6,838 bases of DNA from Trebonia sp. (GCA_030043595.1 JASHXJ010000576.1:1-6838); one strand, 5' to 3'; positions 1-6,243 are shown, numbered from the stretch's first letter. Notes: generated from the sequence alone by a model not told the origin. Translations and numbers: made by a program.

Positions 1-575
1 TAGAGGAACGCCTGGCCGACCGACTTCTTGTAGGCGTAGGCGGCCAGCGTCGGGACCTTGGCGAGCAGTCTTATCGTCGACAGCTCGACGTTCGGCTCGT
101 CGAACGGGTTGAGGCTGTCCTGGTAGAAGGTGGACAGCGCGGAGACGGCACTGGACAGGACCGGCATCGGGTGCGCGTCGCGCGGGAACCCGTCGAAGAA
201 CCGCTTCAGGTCCTCGTGCAGCAGCGTGTGCTTGGTGACCTGTCCCGTGAAGTGCGCCAGCTGCGCCTGGGTCGGCAGCTCGCCGTAGATCAGCAGGTGG
301 CTGACCTCGAGGAAGTTCGACTGCTCGGCCAGCTGCTCGATGGGGTAGCCACGGTAGCGCAGGATGCCCGCGTCGCCGTCGATGTAGGTGATCTCAGACG
401 AGCACGCGGCGGTGTTGACGAAACCCGGGTCCAGCGTCACCATGCCGGTTGCGGACAGCAGCTTCGTCACCTCGATTCCGGCCGAGCCCTCGGTCGCGTG
501 CTTGACAGGAAGCTCGATCTCGCCGCCTGGGTAACGCAGCGCTACGGAGCCATTGGTGGACGATGCGTCGGGCAT
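1..575 (-). CDS. gltA: Citrate synthase, N-terminal part (cut by left window edge)
   Basis: Citrate synthase condenses acetyl-CoA with oxaloacetate to citrate, the entry step of the cytoplasmic TCA cycle. The 191 codons in the window match the N-terminal half of the hexameric bacterial (GltA) type. After a short leader comes the beta-rich segment with LDPGFVNTA (residues 48-56), then the family block TYIDGDAGILRYRGYPIEQL (63-82), LLIYGELPTQ (94-103), a helix with KHTLLHE (115-121), PRDAHPMPV (131-139) and YQDSLNP (151-157). The family is usually about 430 residues, so roughly 45% is present. The catalytic His and Asp residues lie in the missing part. The start ATG at 573-575 has a purine-rich AAAGGGA five bases upstream; an in-frame GTG 15 bases earlier would lose this site. 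The gene is divergent from the LLM oxidoreductase and has no clear functional tie to the deoC block. Identity is very secure; the exact paralog (main or methylcitrate-type) is less so. Confidence 0.95.
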   Translation of the reverse strand, partial: MPDASSTNGSVALRYPGGEIELPVKHATEGSAGIEVTKLLSATGMVTLDPGFVNTAACSSEITYIDGDAGILRYRGYPIEQLAEQSNFLEVSHLLIYGELPTQAQLAHFTGQVTKHTLLHEDLKRFFDGFPRDAHPMPVLSSAVSALSTFYQDSLNPFDEPNVELSTIRLLAKVPTLAAYAYKKSVGQAFL

Positions 576-580
576 TCGCG

Positions 581-587
581 TCCCTTT
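581..587 (-). promoter_or_regulatory. Ribosome binding site of gltA
   Basis: On the minus strand this reads AAAGGGA, five bases before the gltA ATG at 575. It is the purine-rich stretch that supports that start. Of the three genes whose starts face an intergenic space in this window, this is the only one with a recognisable site of this kind. Confidence 0.55.
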
Positions 588-735
588 CACGGTTCGACGG
601 GACGCGCGCGCATGGCTGGAGCGGCCAGGATCGCCGGCCGCGGCACCGCCCCGTTGGGTCCTCAAGTCTCACTTCGTACGTTATTCCGCGTTGTGCCTTT
701 GGGGATACCCAGAAGATATGGGACGACGGTCACAT

Positions 736-760
736 AACCGGCCTGCACGGCGAACCGGCC
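736..760 (+). repeat. Direct repeat AACCGGCC x2 in the gltA/LLM intergenic region
   Basis: The octamer AACCGGCC occurs at 736-743 and again at 753-760, 17 bp apart start to start. Both copies sit just upstream of the proposed -10 element of the LLM oxidoreductase gene, inside the 204-bp divergent region. A repeat at this position could be a regulator binding site, but in DNA this GC-rich short repeats of C and G also arise by chance. The rest of the intergenic region (576-735) shows no convincing promoter for gltA. Confidence 0.35.
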
Positions 761-767
761 GCGTGGT

Positions 768-773
768 TACGAT
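768..773 (+). promoter_or_regulatory. Candidate -10 element for a leaderless LLM oxidoreductase transcript
   Basis: TACGAT fits the actinobacterial -10 pattern TANNNT. It ends six bases before the ATG at 780, which would put the transcription start on or next to the A of the start codon. No Shine-Dalgarno-like sequence precedes that ATG, as expected of a leaderless mRNA. The -35 region is weak: the best match is TGCACG at 744-749, with an 18-bp spacer. This is an inference from spacing only. Confidence 0.4.
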
Positions 774-779
774 GCGGCC

Positions 780-1706
780 ATGAGGTTCGCGATCTCGGTC
801 CCGCAGTTCTACGCCGACGGCGAATTCGACCCGGCGGCGTTCCGGTCGTATCTGGCCCGTGCCGAGGCCCTGGGCTGTTACGAGAGCGCGTGGACGCTGG
901 AAAGCACCCTCGGCATGGGACCGCAGCTGTCGCCGCTCGAGGCGATGACGTACGCCGCGGCGTGCACCTCGTCGCTGCGCCTTGGCTGCTCGGTGTTCGT
1001 CTCCACGCTGCACTCACCCGTGCACCTGGCCAAGAGCCTCGCCTCGCTGGACCAGCTCAGCGGCGGGCGCCTGGAGATCGGGGTGGGCACCGGCGGGCCG
1101 AACCGGCCGTTCGCCGCGTTCGGCGTGGATCCCGCGCGGTACGTCGCGCGGTTCACCGAGGGCGTGTCCTTGATGAAGGCGCTGTGGACTTCGCAGCGCG
1201 TCACCTTCGACGGCCAGTTCTGGCAGCTCAAGGACGCCGCCATGGAACCCAAGCCGCGGCAGAAGCCGTATCCGCGGCTGTGGTTCGGCGCGGCTGGCGA
1301 GAGCGCGCTGCGGCGCGCGGTCCGGCTCGGCGACGGCTTCTTCGGCGCCGGGTCGTCGCCGACGGCGGCCTTCGCGTGGCAGGCGTCTGTCGTGCGCTCG
1401 GCGCTCGCGGATGCCGGGCGTTCTGCCGCTGAGTTCCCGATCGCGAAGCGGCTCTACATCGGCATCGACTCCGACGCCTCCCGGGCGCGGCGCGCGGTGG
1501 ACACGGCGCTTGAGCGCATCTACGGGCGCCGGGTGCCGGCGATCGAGGAGGCGGCCGTCGCGGGCACGGTCTCGTCCTGCGTCGCCGCCGCGCGCGAGGT
1601 GGCACTGGCCGGCGCGGAGCTGATCCTGTTCACGCCCCTGTACGACGTGGCCGGGCACGCCGAGCAGATCGCCGCGGAGATCATCCCGCAGCTCGGCCCT
1701 GGCTGA
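780..1706 (+). CDS. LLM-class F420-dependent (luciferase-like) oxidoreductase
   Basis: A 308-residue protein of the bacterial luciferase-like monooxygenase superfamily, a cytoplasmic TIM-barrel enzyme that uses reduced F420 or FMN. The start MRFAISVPQF is the usual first beta strand of the family. The diagnostic block lies at residues 78-106, with HSPVHLAKSLASLDQLSGGR followed by the glycine-rich GVGTGG. ARFTEGVSLMKALWT (123-137), FDGQFW (143-148), KPYPRLWFGA (162-171) and RAVRLGDGFF (179-188) are further family landmarks. Length is normal for a single-domain member (about 280-350). The cofactor cannot be read with certainty; actinomycete relatives mostly use F420. The substrate is unknown. 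The gene stands alone, divergent from gltA and convergent with the ALDH block, 44 bp from its end, so the neighbourhood gives no clue to its job. The ATG at 780 has no ribosome binding site, and a leaderless transcript is proposed. Confidence 0.9.
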   Translation: MRFAISVPQFYADGEFDPAAFRSYLARAEALGCYESAWTLESTLGMGPQLSPLEAMTYAAACTSSLRLGCSVFVSTLHSPVHLAKSLASLDQLSGGRLEIGVGTGGPNRPFAAFGVDPARYVARFTEGVSLMKALWTSQRVTFDGQFWQLKDAAMEPKPRQKPYPRLWFGAAGESALRRAVRLGDGFFGAGSSPTAAFAWQASVVRSALADAGRSAAEFPIAKRLYIGIDSDASRARRAVDTALERIYGRRVPAIEEAAVAGTVSSCVAAAREVALAGAELILFTPLYDVAGHAEQIAAEIIPQLGPG

Positions 1707-1711
1707 GGGCC
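1695..1711. terminator. Small hairpin between convergent genes (weak terminator candidate)
   Basis: GGCCCT (1695-1700) pairs with AGGGCC (1706-1711) around a 5-base loop. The structure spans the TGA stop of the LLM oxidoreductase and lies about 40 bases beyond the stop of the facing ALDH-like gene. It has no T-run on either side. It could act as a bidirectional, T-less terminator of the kind often proposed in actinomycetes, but six base pairs is little. The remaining intergenic DNA to 1750 holds no other clear signal. Confidence 0.22.
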
Positions 1712-1750
1712 TGGCGCGGGCGCGGCGTCCTGATCGGGGTCGCGTCCCTG

Positions 1751-2653
1751 TCACGTCCCCATCGGGTGCCAGACGGTCTTGGTCTCCAGGTAGCCGAACA
1801 TCCGCTCCACCCCCGGGTCGGCCGCCCAGTCCGCGGCGGGCAGGCGCAGCACGCGCTTGAGGTTCTCCGCGGCGGCCACGGCCAGGTCGTCGGCGAGGGC
1901 GCCCGGCGCGCCGAGCGCCCCGGCCAGGTCGATCGCGTTCACGTCCATGTGCGAGGCCAGCCACGGGGCGATCTCGGCGACCCGCCCAGTGAGCACGTTG
2001 ACCACTCCCCCGGGCACGTCGGAGGTGGCGAGCACCTCCGACAGCGTCACCGCGGGCAGCGGGTGCCGCTCGCTGGCGACCACCACCGCGGTGCTGCCGC
2101 CCACGATCGCGGGCGCGAGCACCGACACCAGCCCGAGCAGCGCGGAGCCCGGCCCGTCCTGCGGGGCGAGCACGGCCACCACGCCGGCCGGCTCGGGCAG
2201 CGAGAAGTTGAAGTACGGGCCAGCCACCGGGTTCGCGCCGCCGCGCACCTGGGCGATCTTGTCCGCCCAGCCGGCGTACCAGACCCAGCGGTCCACCGCG
2301 GCGTCGACCTCTTCGAGCGCCTCGCGCAGCGGCGCGCCGCTGGTCAGGCGCACCTCCTCGGCGAACTGGGCACGGCGCCCCTCCAGGAGCTCGGCGACCC
2401 GGTACAGCACCTGCCCCCGGTTGTACGCGGTCGCCCCTGACCATCCAGCGAACGCCTTCCGCGCCGCGACCACGGCATCCCTGGCGTCCTTGCGGGAGGC
2501 GAGCGCCGCGTTCGCGAGGAAGCCGCCCGCGGGGTCGCGCACCACGTAGGACCGCCCGCTCTCCGACCGGGGGAAGGCCCCCCCGATGTAGAGCTTGTAT
2601 GTCTTGCGCACGGCGAGGCGGTCCGCGCCGTCGGGCGCCCCGGACTCAGGCAT
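1751..2653 (-). CDS. Non-catalytic ALDH-like protein (ALDH16 C-terminal-domain-like subunit)
   Basis: A 300-residue member of the aldehyde dehydrogenase superfamily that cannot be a working dehydrogenase by itself. The N-terminal part follows the ALDH fold: KTYKLYIGGAFPRSESG (17-33), RKDARDAVVAARKAF (54-68) and YAGWADKIAQ (126-135). The catalytic positions are lost. The Asn-bearing IPWNFP of ALDHs is LAPQDGP (162-168), the cofactor Lys of KPAE is gone in ASER (193-196), FTGS is replaced by DLAG (242-245), and ELGG is absent after NLKRV (264-268). The protein contains no cysteine. The whole catalytic domain is skipped, yet the end YLETKTVW (288-295) matches the C-terminal oligomerisation strand of ALDHs. 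It overlaps the preceding ALDH gene by 8 bp and probably forms a complex with it. An in-frame ATG at 2671 with GAGG nine bases upstream is an equally plausible start (306 aa); a TTG at 2686 is less likely. It reads as a conserved accessory subunit rather than a decayed gene. Confidence 0.85.
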   Translation of the reverse strand: MPESGAPDGADRLAVRKTYKLYIGGAFPRSESGRSYVVRDPAGGFLANAALASRKDARDAVVAARKAFAGWSGATAYNRGQVLYRVAELLEGRRAQFAEEVRLTSGAPLREALEEVDAAVDRWVWYAGWADKIAQVRGGANPVAGPYFNFSLPEPAGVVAVLAPQDGPGSALLGLVSVLAPAIVGGSTAVVVASERHPLPAVTLSEVLATSDVPGGVVNVLTGRVAEIAPWLASHMDVNAIDLAGALGAPGALADDLAVAAAENLKRVLRLPAADWAADPGVERMFGYLETKTVWHPMGT

Positions 2654-4091
2654 CGCCGCCGCCGCCGACATCGAGGTAGGCCTCAAGGCCGTGCCTGCCG
2701 CCTTCCCGGCCGAAGCCGGACTCCTTGTAGCCGCCGAACGGCGATGACGGGTCGAACCGGTTGAAGGTGTTCGCCCAGACCACCCCGGCCCGCAGCCTGG
2801 ACGCCAGCCACAGGATCAGCGACCCCTTCTCGGTCCACACGCCGGCTGACAGCCCGTACGGCGTGTTGTTCGCCTTTTCCACCGCCTCCGCCGGGGTGCG
2901 GAACGTCAGCACAGACAGCACCGGGCCGAAGATCTCCTCCCGGGCGATCCGGTGCGCCTGAGAGACCCCGGTGAACACGGTCGGCGGGAACCAGAAGCCG
3001 CGGTCCGGCAGCGGGCAGGGCGCCGACCAGCGCTGCGCGCCCTCGGCGTCGCCGGACGAGGCCAGCTCGGTGATCTTGTCCAGCTGCGCGCGCGAGTTGA
3101 TCGCCCCCACGTCGGTGTTCTTGTCAAGCGGGTCGCCGAGCCGCAGCGTCGCCATCCGGCGCTTCAGCGCGTCAAGGACCTCGCCGGCCACGGATTCCTG
3201 CACGAGCAGCCGGGAGCCGGCGCAGCACACGTGCCCCTGGTTGAAGAAGATGCCGTTGACGATCCCCTCAACCGCCTGGTCGACTGGCGCGTCGTCGAAG
3301 ACGACGTTCGCGGCCTTGCCGCCAAGTTCCAGCGTCAGCCGCTTGCCGGAGACCGCGCACACCCGGGCGATCTCCTTGCCCACCTCGGTCGACCCGGTGA
3401 ACGCGACCTTGTCGATCCCCGGATGCGCCACCAGGGCCTGCCCCGTCGACCCGTCCCCGGTCACGATGTTGACCACGCCCGGCGGCAGGCCGGCCTGCTG
3501 GCAGATCTCCGCGAACAGCAGCGCGGTCAGCGGCGTCGTCTCGGCCGGCTTGAGCACCACCGTGTTGCCGCACGCCAGGGCAGGGGCGATCTTCCACGCG
3601 AGCATGAGCAGCGGGAAGTTCCACGGGATCACCTGCCCGGCCACGCCGAGCGGCCGCGGCGACGGCCCGAAGCCGGCATAGCCGAGCTTGTCCGCCCAGC
3701 CCGCGTGGTAGAAGAAGTGCGCGGCGGCGAGCGGCACGTCCACGTCCCGCGACTCGCGGATCGGCTTGCCGTTGTCCAGGGTCTCGAGCACCGCCAGCTC
3801 GCGGGCCCGTTCCTGGATGATCCGCGCGATCCGGAACAGGTACTTGCCCCGCTCGCGGCCGGGCAGCGCCGACCAGACCCGCTCGTAGGCCCGCCGGGCG
3901 GCGGCGACGGCGCGGTCCACGTCCTCGGGCCCGGCGTGCGCCACCTCCGCGAGCACCTCCTCCGTCGCCGGCGAGATCGTCTTGAAGGCCGAGTTCCCGT
4001 CCACGAACTCACCGTTGATGAACAGTCCGTAGCAGTCGCGCAGCGAGACGACCGAACGCGACTCGGGCGCGGGAGCGTACTCAAACCGCAT
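2646..4091 (-). CDS. Aldehyde dehydrogenase, catalytic subunit
   Basis: An NAD(P)-dependent aldehyde dehydrogenase of 481 residues that oxidises an aldehyde to the carboxylate through a thiohemiacetal on cysteine. All core elements are present: IPWNFP (155-160) with the oxyanion Asn158, cofactor Lys181 in KPAE, FTGSTEVG (231-238), general base Glu255 in LELGGK, nucleophile Cys289 in GHVCCAGSR (286-294), and Glu386/Phe388 in EEIFGPV. The protein ends in GLEAYLDVGGGGDA, so it lacks the KTV-type C-terminal strand that normally follows; the next gene carries such a strand. The start ATG at 4089-4091 lies 8 bp after the deoC stop, and its ribosome binding site GAGGA overlaps that stop codon (TGAGGACTGCC then ATG), which implies translational coupling. 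Given deoC upstream, acetaldehyde is the likely substrate; this is an inference. The reading frame stays open upstream to 4220, but only inside deoC. Confidence 0.93.
   Translation of the reverse strand: MRFEYAPAPESRSVVSLRDCYGLFINGEFVDGNSAFKTISPATEEVLAEVAHAGPEDVDRAVAAARRAYERVWSALPGRERGKYLFRIARIIQERARELAVLETLDNGKPIRESRDVDVPLAAAHFFYHAGWADKLGYAGFGPSPRPLGVAGQVIPWNFPLLMLAWKIAPALACGNTVVLKPAETTPLTALLFAEICQQAGLPPGVVNIVTGDGSTGQALVAHPGIDKVAFTGSTEVGKEIARVCAVSGKRLTLELGGKAANVVFDDAPVDQAVEGIVNGIFFNQGHVCCAGSRLLVQESVAGEVLDALKRRMATLRLGDPLDKNTDVGAINSRAQLDKITELASSGDAEGAQRWSAPCPLPDRGFWFPPTVFTGVSQAHRIAREEIFGPVLSVLTFRTPAEAVEKANNTPYGLSAGVWTEKGSLILWLASRLRAGVVWANTFNRFDPSSPFGGYKESGFGREGGRHGLEAYLDVGGGGDA
2654..2668. repeat. 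Short GGC-type triplet run at the ALDH/ALDH-like junction
   Basis: The plus strand carries consecutive CGC/CGG-type triplets here (GGC repeats on the coding minus strand). They encode the terminal Gly run of the catalytic ALDH and, in the other frame, the Ala run between the two possible ATG starts (2671 and 2653) of the ALDH-like gene. The run is short and may be simple codon bias, but it sits exactly where the two frames overlap. Confidence 0.5.
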
Positions 4092-4102
4092 GGCAGTCCT
4101 CA
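4092..4102 (-). promoter_or_regulatory. Coupled deoC stop / ALDH ribosome binding site
   Basis: On the minus strand TGAGGACTGCC leads straight into the ALDH ATG. The TGA (4100-4102) is the deoC stop codon, and the GAGGA that overlaps it is the ribosome binding site, five bases before the start. Ribosomes finishing deoC would therefore end on the next gene's initiation site. This fixes the ALDH start at 4091. Confidence 0.7.
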
Positions 4103-5053
4103 GTCCACCGTCATGTAATCGGGACCGGCATACCGCCCGGTCTCCATCCTCGCCCGCTGCATGAGCAGGTCGTTCAGCAGGCTGGAGGCGCCGATCCTGA
4201 AGAACGCCGGGTCCAGCCATGGCTCGCCCGCGGTCTCGTTGACCAGCACCAGGTACCTGATGGCGTCCTTAGCGGTCCTGATGCCGCCCGCCGGCTTGAC
4301 CCCGATCCGCCTGCCGCCGGCGGCGGCGAAATCGCGCACGGCCTCGAGCATGACCAGCGTGACCGGCAGCGTCGCGGCGGGCGCGACCTTGCCGGTCGAG
4401 GTCTTGATGAAGTCGGCGCCGGCCAGCATGGCCAGCCAGGACGCGCGCCGCACGCTGTCCAGCGTGCCAAGCTCGCCGGTCTCGAGGATCACCTTCAGGT
4501 GGGCGTCCCCGCAGGACGCCCGTACCGCCACGATCTCCTCGAACACCGTCAGGTACCGGCCGGACAGGAACGCGCCCCTGTCGATGACCATGTCCACCTC
4601 GTCGGCCCCGGCCGCGACCGCGGACTTCACGTCCGCGAGCTTCACGTCGAGCGCGGCCCTGCCGGACGGGAACGCGGTCGCGACGCTGGCCACCTTGATC
4701 CCCGTCCCTGCCACGCCGGCGACCGCCGCCGGCACCAGGTCCGGGTAGACGCAGACCGCCGCCACCGGCGGGGCGCCGAAGCCCGGCCGGCTGGCCTTGG
4801 CGCACAGCGCGCGCACCTTGCCCGGCGTGTCCTGCCCTTCCAGCGTGGTCAGGTCGATCATCGAGATCGCCAGGTCGATCGCCTGCCGCTTGCTGTCGGT
4901 CTTGATCGACCGGCTTGCCAGGACGTCCGCCCGTGCCCGGGCGCCGACCTCGTCGACGCCGGGCAGCCCGTGCAGGAACCGGCGCAGCGAAGCGTCCGAT
5001 GCGGCCAGGCCGGCGAGCGCGGTGATGCCGTCCATCGGACCATTGTGGCTCAT
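4100..5053 (-). CDS. deoC: Deoxyribose-phosphate aldolase
   Basis: A cytoplasmic class I (Schiff-base) aldolase that reversibly splits 2-deoxy-D-ribose 5-phosphate into glyceraldehyde 3-phosphate and acetaldehyde, the last step of deoxynucleoside catabolism. Catalytic residues are all visible: the Schiff-base Lys217 in ADFIKTSTGK (213-222), the second Lys253 in GVKPAGGIRT (251-260), and Asp154 in DEVDMVI (151-157). Other family blocks are IDLTTLEGQDT (66-76), VCVYPDLV (100-107) and KVILETGEL (187-195). At 317 residues it is longer than the E. coli enzyme (259). The N-terminal extension of about 60 residues and the IDLTTLEGQDT block resemble the animal DERA-like branch. The chosen ATG at 5051-5053 overlaps the amidase stop as ATGA; an internal ATG six codons later is less likely. 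An ALDH gene follows at once and could remove the acetaldehyde product. Confidence 0.95.
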   Translation of the reverse strand: MSHNGPMDGITALAGLAASDASLRRFLHGLPGVDEVGARARADVLASRSIKTDSKRQAIDLAISMIDLTTLEGQDTPGKVRALCAKASRPGFGAPPVAAVCVYPDLVPAAVAGVAGTGIKVASVATAFPSGRAALDVKLADVKSAVAAGADEVDMVIDRGAFLSGRYLTVFEEIVAVRASCGDAHLKVILETGELGTLDSVRRASWLAMLAGADFIKTSTGKVAPAATLPVTLVMLEAVRDFAAAGGRRIGVKPAGGIRTAKDAIRYLVLVNETAGEPWLDPAFFRIGASSLLNDLLMQRARMETGRYAGPDYMTVD

Positions 5054-6174
5054 CCGGCGGCCACCGCCGCCTCGACGACCCGTCCGAACGCCACGACCAG
5101 CTCCTCGTCGGGCCCGATCACCTGCAGCGCCGCGATCGTGCCGTCGGCCGAGGGCACCGGGAGGGCGAGCGCGGGCAGCCCGGCCAGGCTGGCCGGCGCG
5201 GTCAGCAGGGTGAGCGGGAACCCCCGCTCGCCCAGCAGCGGCGGCTGGTCCGCGAGCACCGGCAGCACGAGCACGGGGAAGTCCGCCAGCAGGTTGTCGA
5301 AGGCGGCGCGGAACCGCTCCCTGGTCCGCTCCGCTGCCGCGCGGTCGGCGCGGGACAGCCGGGCGCCGCGCTCCAGGTTCCGCTGGACGTGCGGACTGAG
5401 CTGGGACAGGTAGGGCATGAGGTAGGCGTTGGACCGGAAACCCTCGGCATCGATGATCACCCCGGCCGCCGCCACCGCCTCACGGAAGTCGCCGCACTCG
5501 GCCTGTGTCACGGCGACGCCCGCGGCCGCGAGTGCCCGGTCCACGGCGGCGTCTACCGCGGGGTCTACGGTGCCTTCGAGGCCTGCCGTCCCGGCCGCCC
5601 CCAGCCGGCCCGCCGTCAGGCCGCCGCGCAGCGGCGGCGCGGAAAAGCCGGGCTCGATGTGCCGCATCCCCAGTTCGACCGCTGCCATGTCCGCGCCGAG
5701 CGTGCCGACGGTATCCAGCGACGGCGCCAGCGGGTACACGCCTTTCACGGAAACGCGGCCCCACGAGGTCTTGAGCCCGGCCACGCCGCAGCATGCGGCG
5801 GGTATCCGTACGGAGCCAGCTGTGTCCGTTCCGAGTGAAATGTCTGCTTCGCCCGTCGCGACGGCTACCGCCGATCCACTGGACGAGCCGCCCGGCACCC
5901 GTCGCGGGTCCCGCGGGTTGACCGGGGTCCCGGCCCAGTGGTTCACCCCGTTCGCCGACCAGCAGAGCTCGGTGAGCCCGGTCTTGCCGACGATCCGCGC
6001 GCCCGCCTCCCGCGCGGACCCCACCACCGCCGCGTCGTCGGGGGCCGGATCGGCCATCTCCGCGACCACCGGGCAGCCCGCGGTCGTCGGCAGACCCGCG
6101 ACGTCGATGCAGTCTTTGACCGCGAGCCGGGGACCGCCGCCTTTGGCCTCCAGCCGGACCACCCAGGTGCCCAT
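5050..6174 (-). CDS. Amidase (amidase signature family)
   Basis: A 374-residue serine hydrolase of the amidase signature (AS) family, which cleaves carboxamide C-N bonds. The Ser-cisSer-Lys triad is complete: Lys20 in LAVKDCIDV (18-25), cis-Ser97 in PGGSSSGSA (94-102) and nucleophile Ser121 in LGTDTAGSVRIPA (114-126). The 24-residue distance between the two serines is the same as in FAAH. ELCWSANGVNHWAGTPVNP (69-87) is the usual substrate-loop region. Most AS enzymes have 450-500 residues; this one starts only about 20 residues before the Lys and so lacks the usual helical N-terminal segment. The ATG at 6172-6174 is chosen because the frame upstream is low-complexity antisense of the DUF3054 gene. 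Its ribosome binding site is weak (GGGG two bases before the ATG); an in-frame TTG about 18 bases upstream is possible. It couples to deoC through ATGA. The substrate cannot be predicted, and it is not evidently GatA, since no gatB or gatC is nearby. Confidence 0.9.
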   Translation of the reverse strand: MGTWVVRLEAKGGGPRLAVKDCIDVAGLPTTAGCPVVAEMADPAPDDAAVVGSAREAGARIVGKTGLTELCWSANGVNHWAGTPVNPRDPRRVPGGSSSGSAVAVATGEADISLGTDTAGSVRIPAACCGVAGLKTSWGRVSVKGVYPLAPSLDTVGTLGADMAAVELGMRHIEPGFSAPPLRGGLTAGRLGAAGTAGLEGTVDPAVDAAVDRALAAAGVAVTQAECGDFREAVAAAGVIIDAEGFRSNAYLMPYLSQLSPHVQRNLERGARLSRADRAAAERTRERFRAAFDNLLADFPVLVLPVLADQPPLLGERGFPLTLLTAPASLAGLPALALPVPSADGTIAALQVIGPDEELVVAFGRVVEAAVAAG

Positions 6175-6230
6175 AGCCCCATGATCGCGCAACGAGCTGA
6201 CATTGTCGGGTGCCTCTTTTTCCGGGCGCG

Positions 6231-6236
6231 TACTCT
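6231..6236 (+). promoter_or_regulatory. Candidate -10 element for the DUF3054 gene (possibly leaderless)
   Basis: TACTCT fits TANNNT and ends seven bases before the ATG at 6244, with no Shine-Dalgarno-like sequence between. The arrangement is the same as before the LLM oxidoreductase gene. No good -35 is seen: TTGTCG at 6203-6208 is about 22 bp away, which is too far. The 69-bp divergent region 6175-6243 must also hold the promoter of the amidase-deoC-ALDH block, but I could not identify it. Confidence 0.3.
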
Positions 6237-6243
6237 TGCCTGC

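Noticed and set aside
701..710. GGGGATACCC inverted repeat in the gltA/LLM intergenic region
   Set aside because: Only three base pairs around a four-base centre; too short to call an operator without other evidence.
171..737. 188-codon open frame on the plus strand opposite gltA
   Set aside because: It is antisense to an unmistakable citrate synthase and its translation has no recognisable motif.
1..1706. Functional link of citrate synthase to the deoC/ALDH block through acetate and acetyl-CoA
   Set aside because: gltA is separated by an unrelated convergent gene and lies in another transcription unit. Citrate synthase is a housekeeping enzyme, so adjacency is probably chance.
1014..2444. 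Long open frame of 476 codons on the minus strand across the LLM gene and the ALDH-like gene
   Set aside because: It is a shadow of two better genes in other frames. Its translation is Arg/Gly/Ala-rich without any family motif, as expected in very GC-rich DNA.
1751..2653. Reading the short ALDH-like gene as a decayed pseudogene or a frameshifted ALDH
   Set aside because: The frame is clean, codon bias is normal, and the protein keeps an ALDH C-terminal tail. A missing internal domain with an intact end is not what random decay or a single frameshift gives.
4092..4220. Upstream extension of the catalytic ALDH frame
   Set aside because: It lies inside deoC. The ATG at 4091 has a good ribosome binding site, and ALDH similarity starts only after it.
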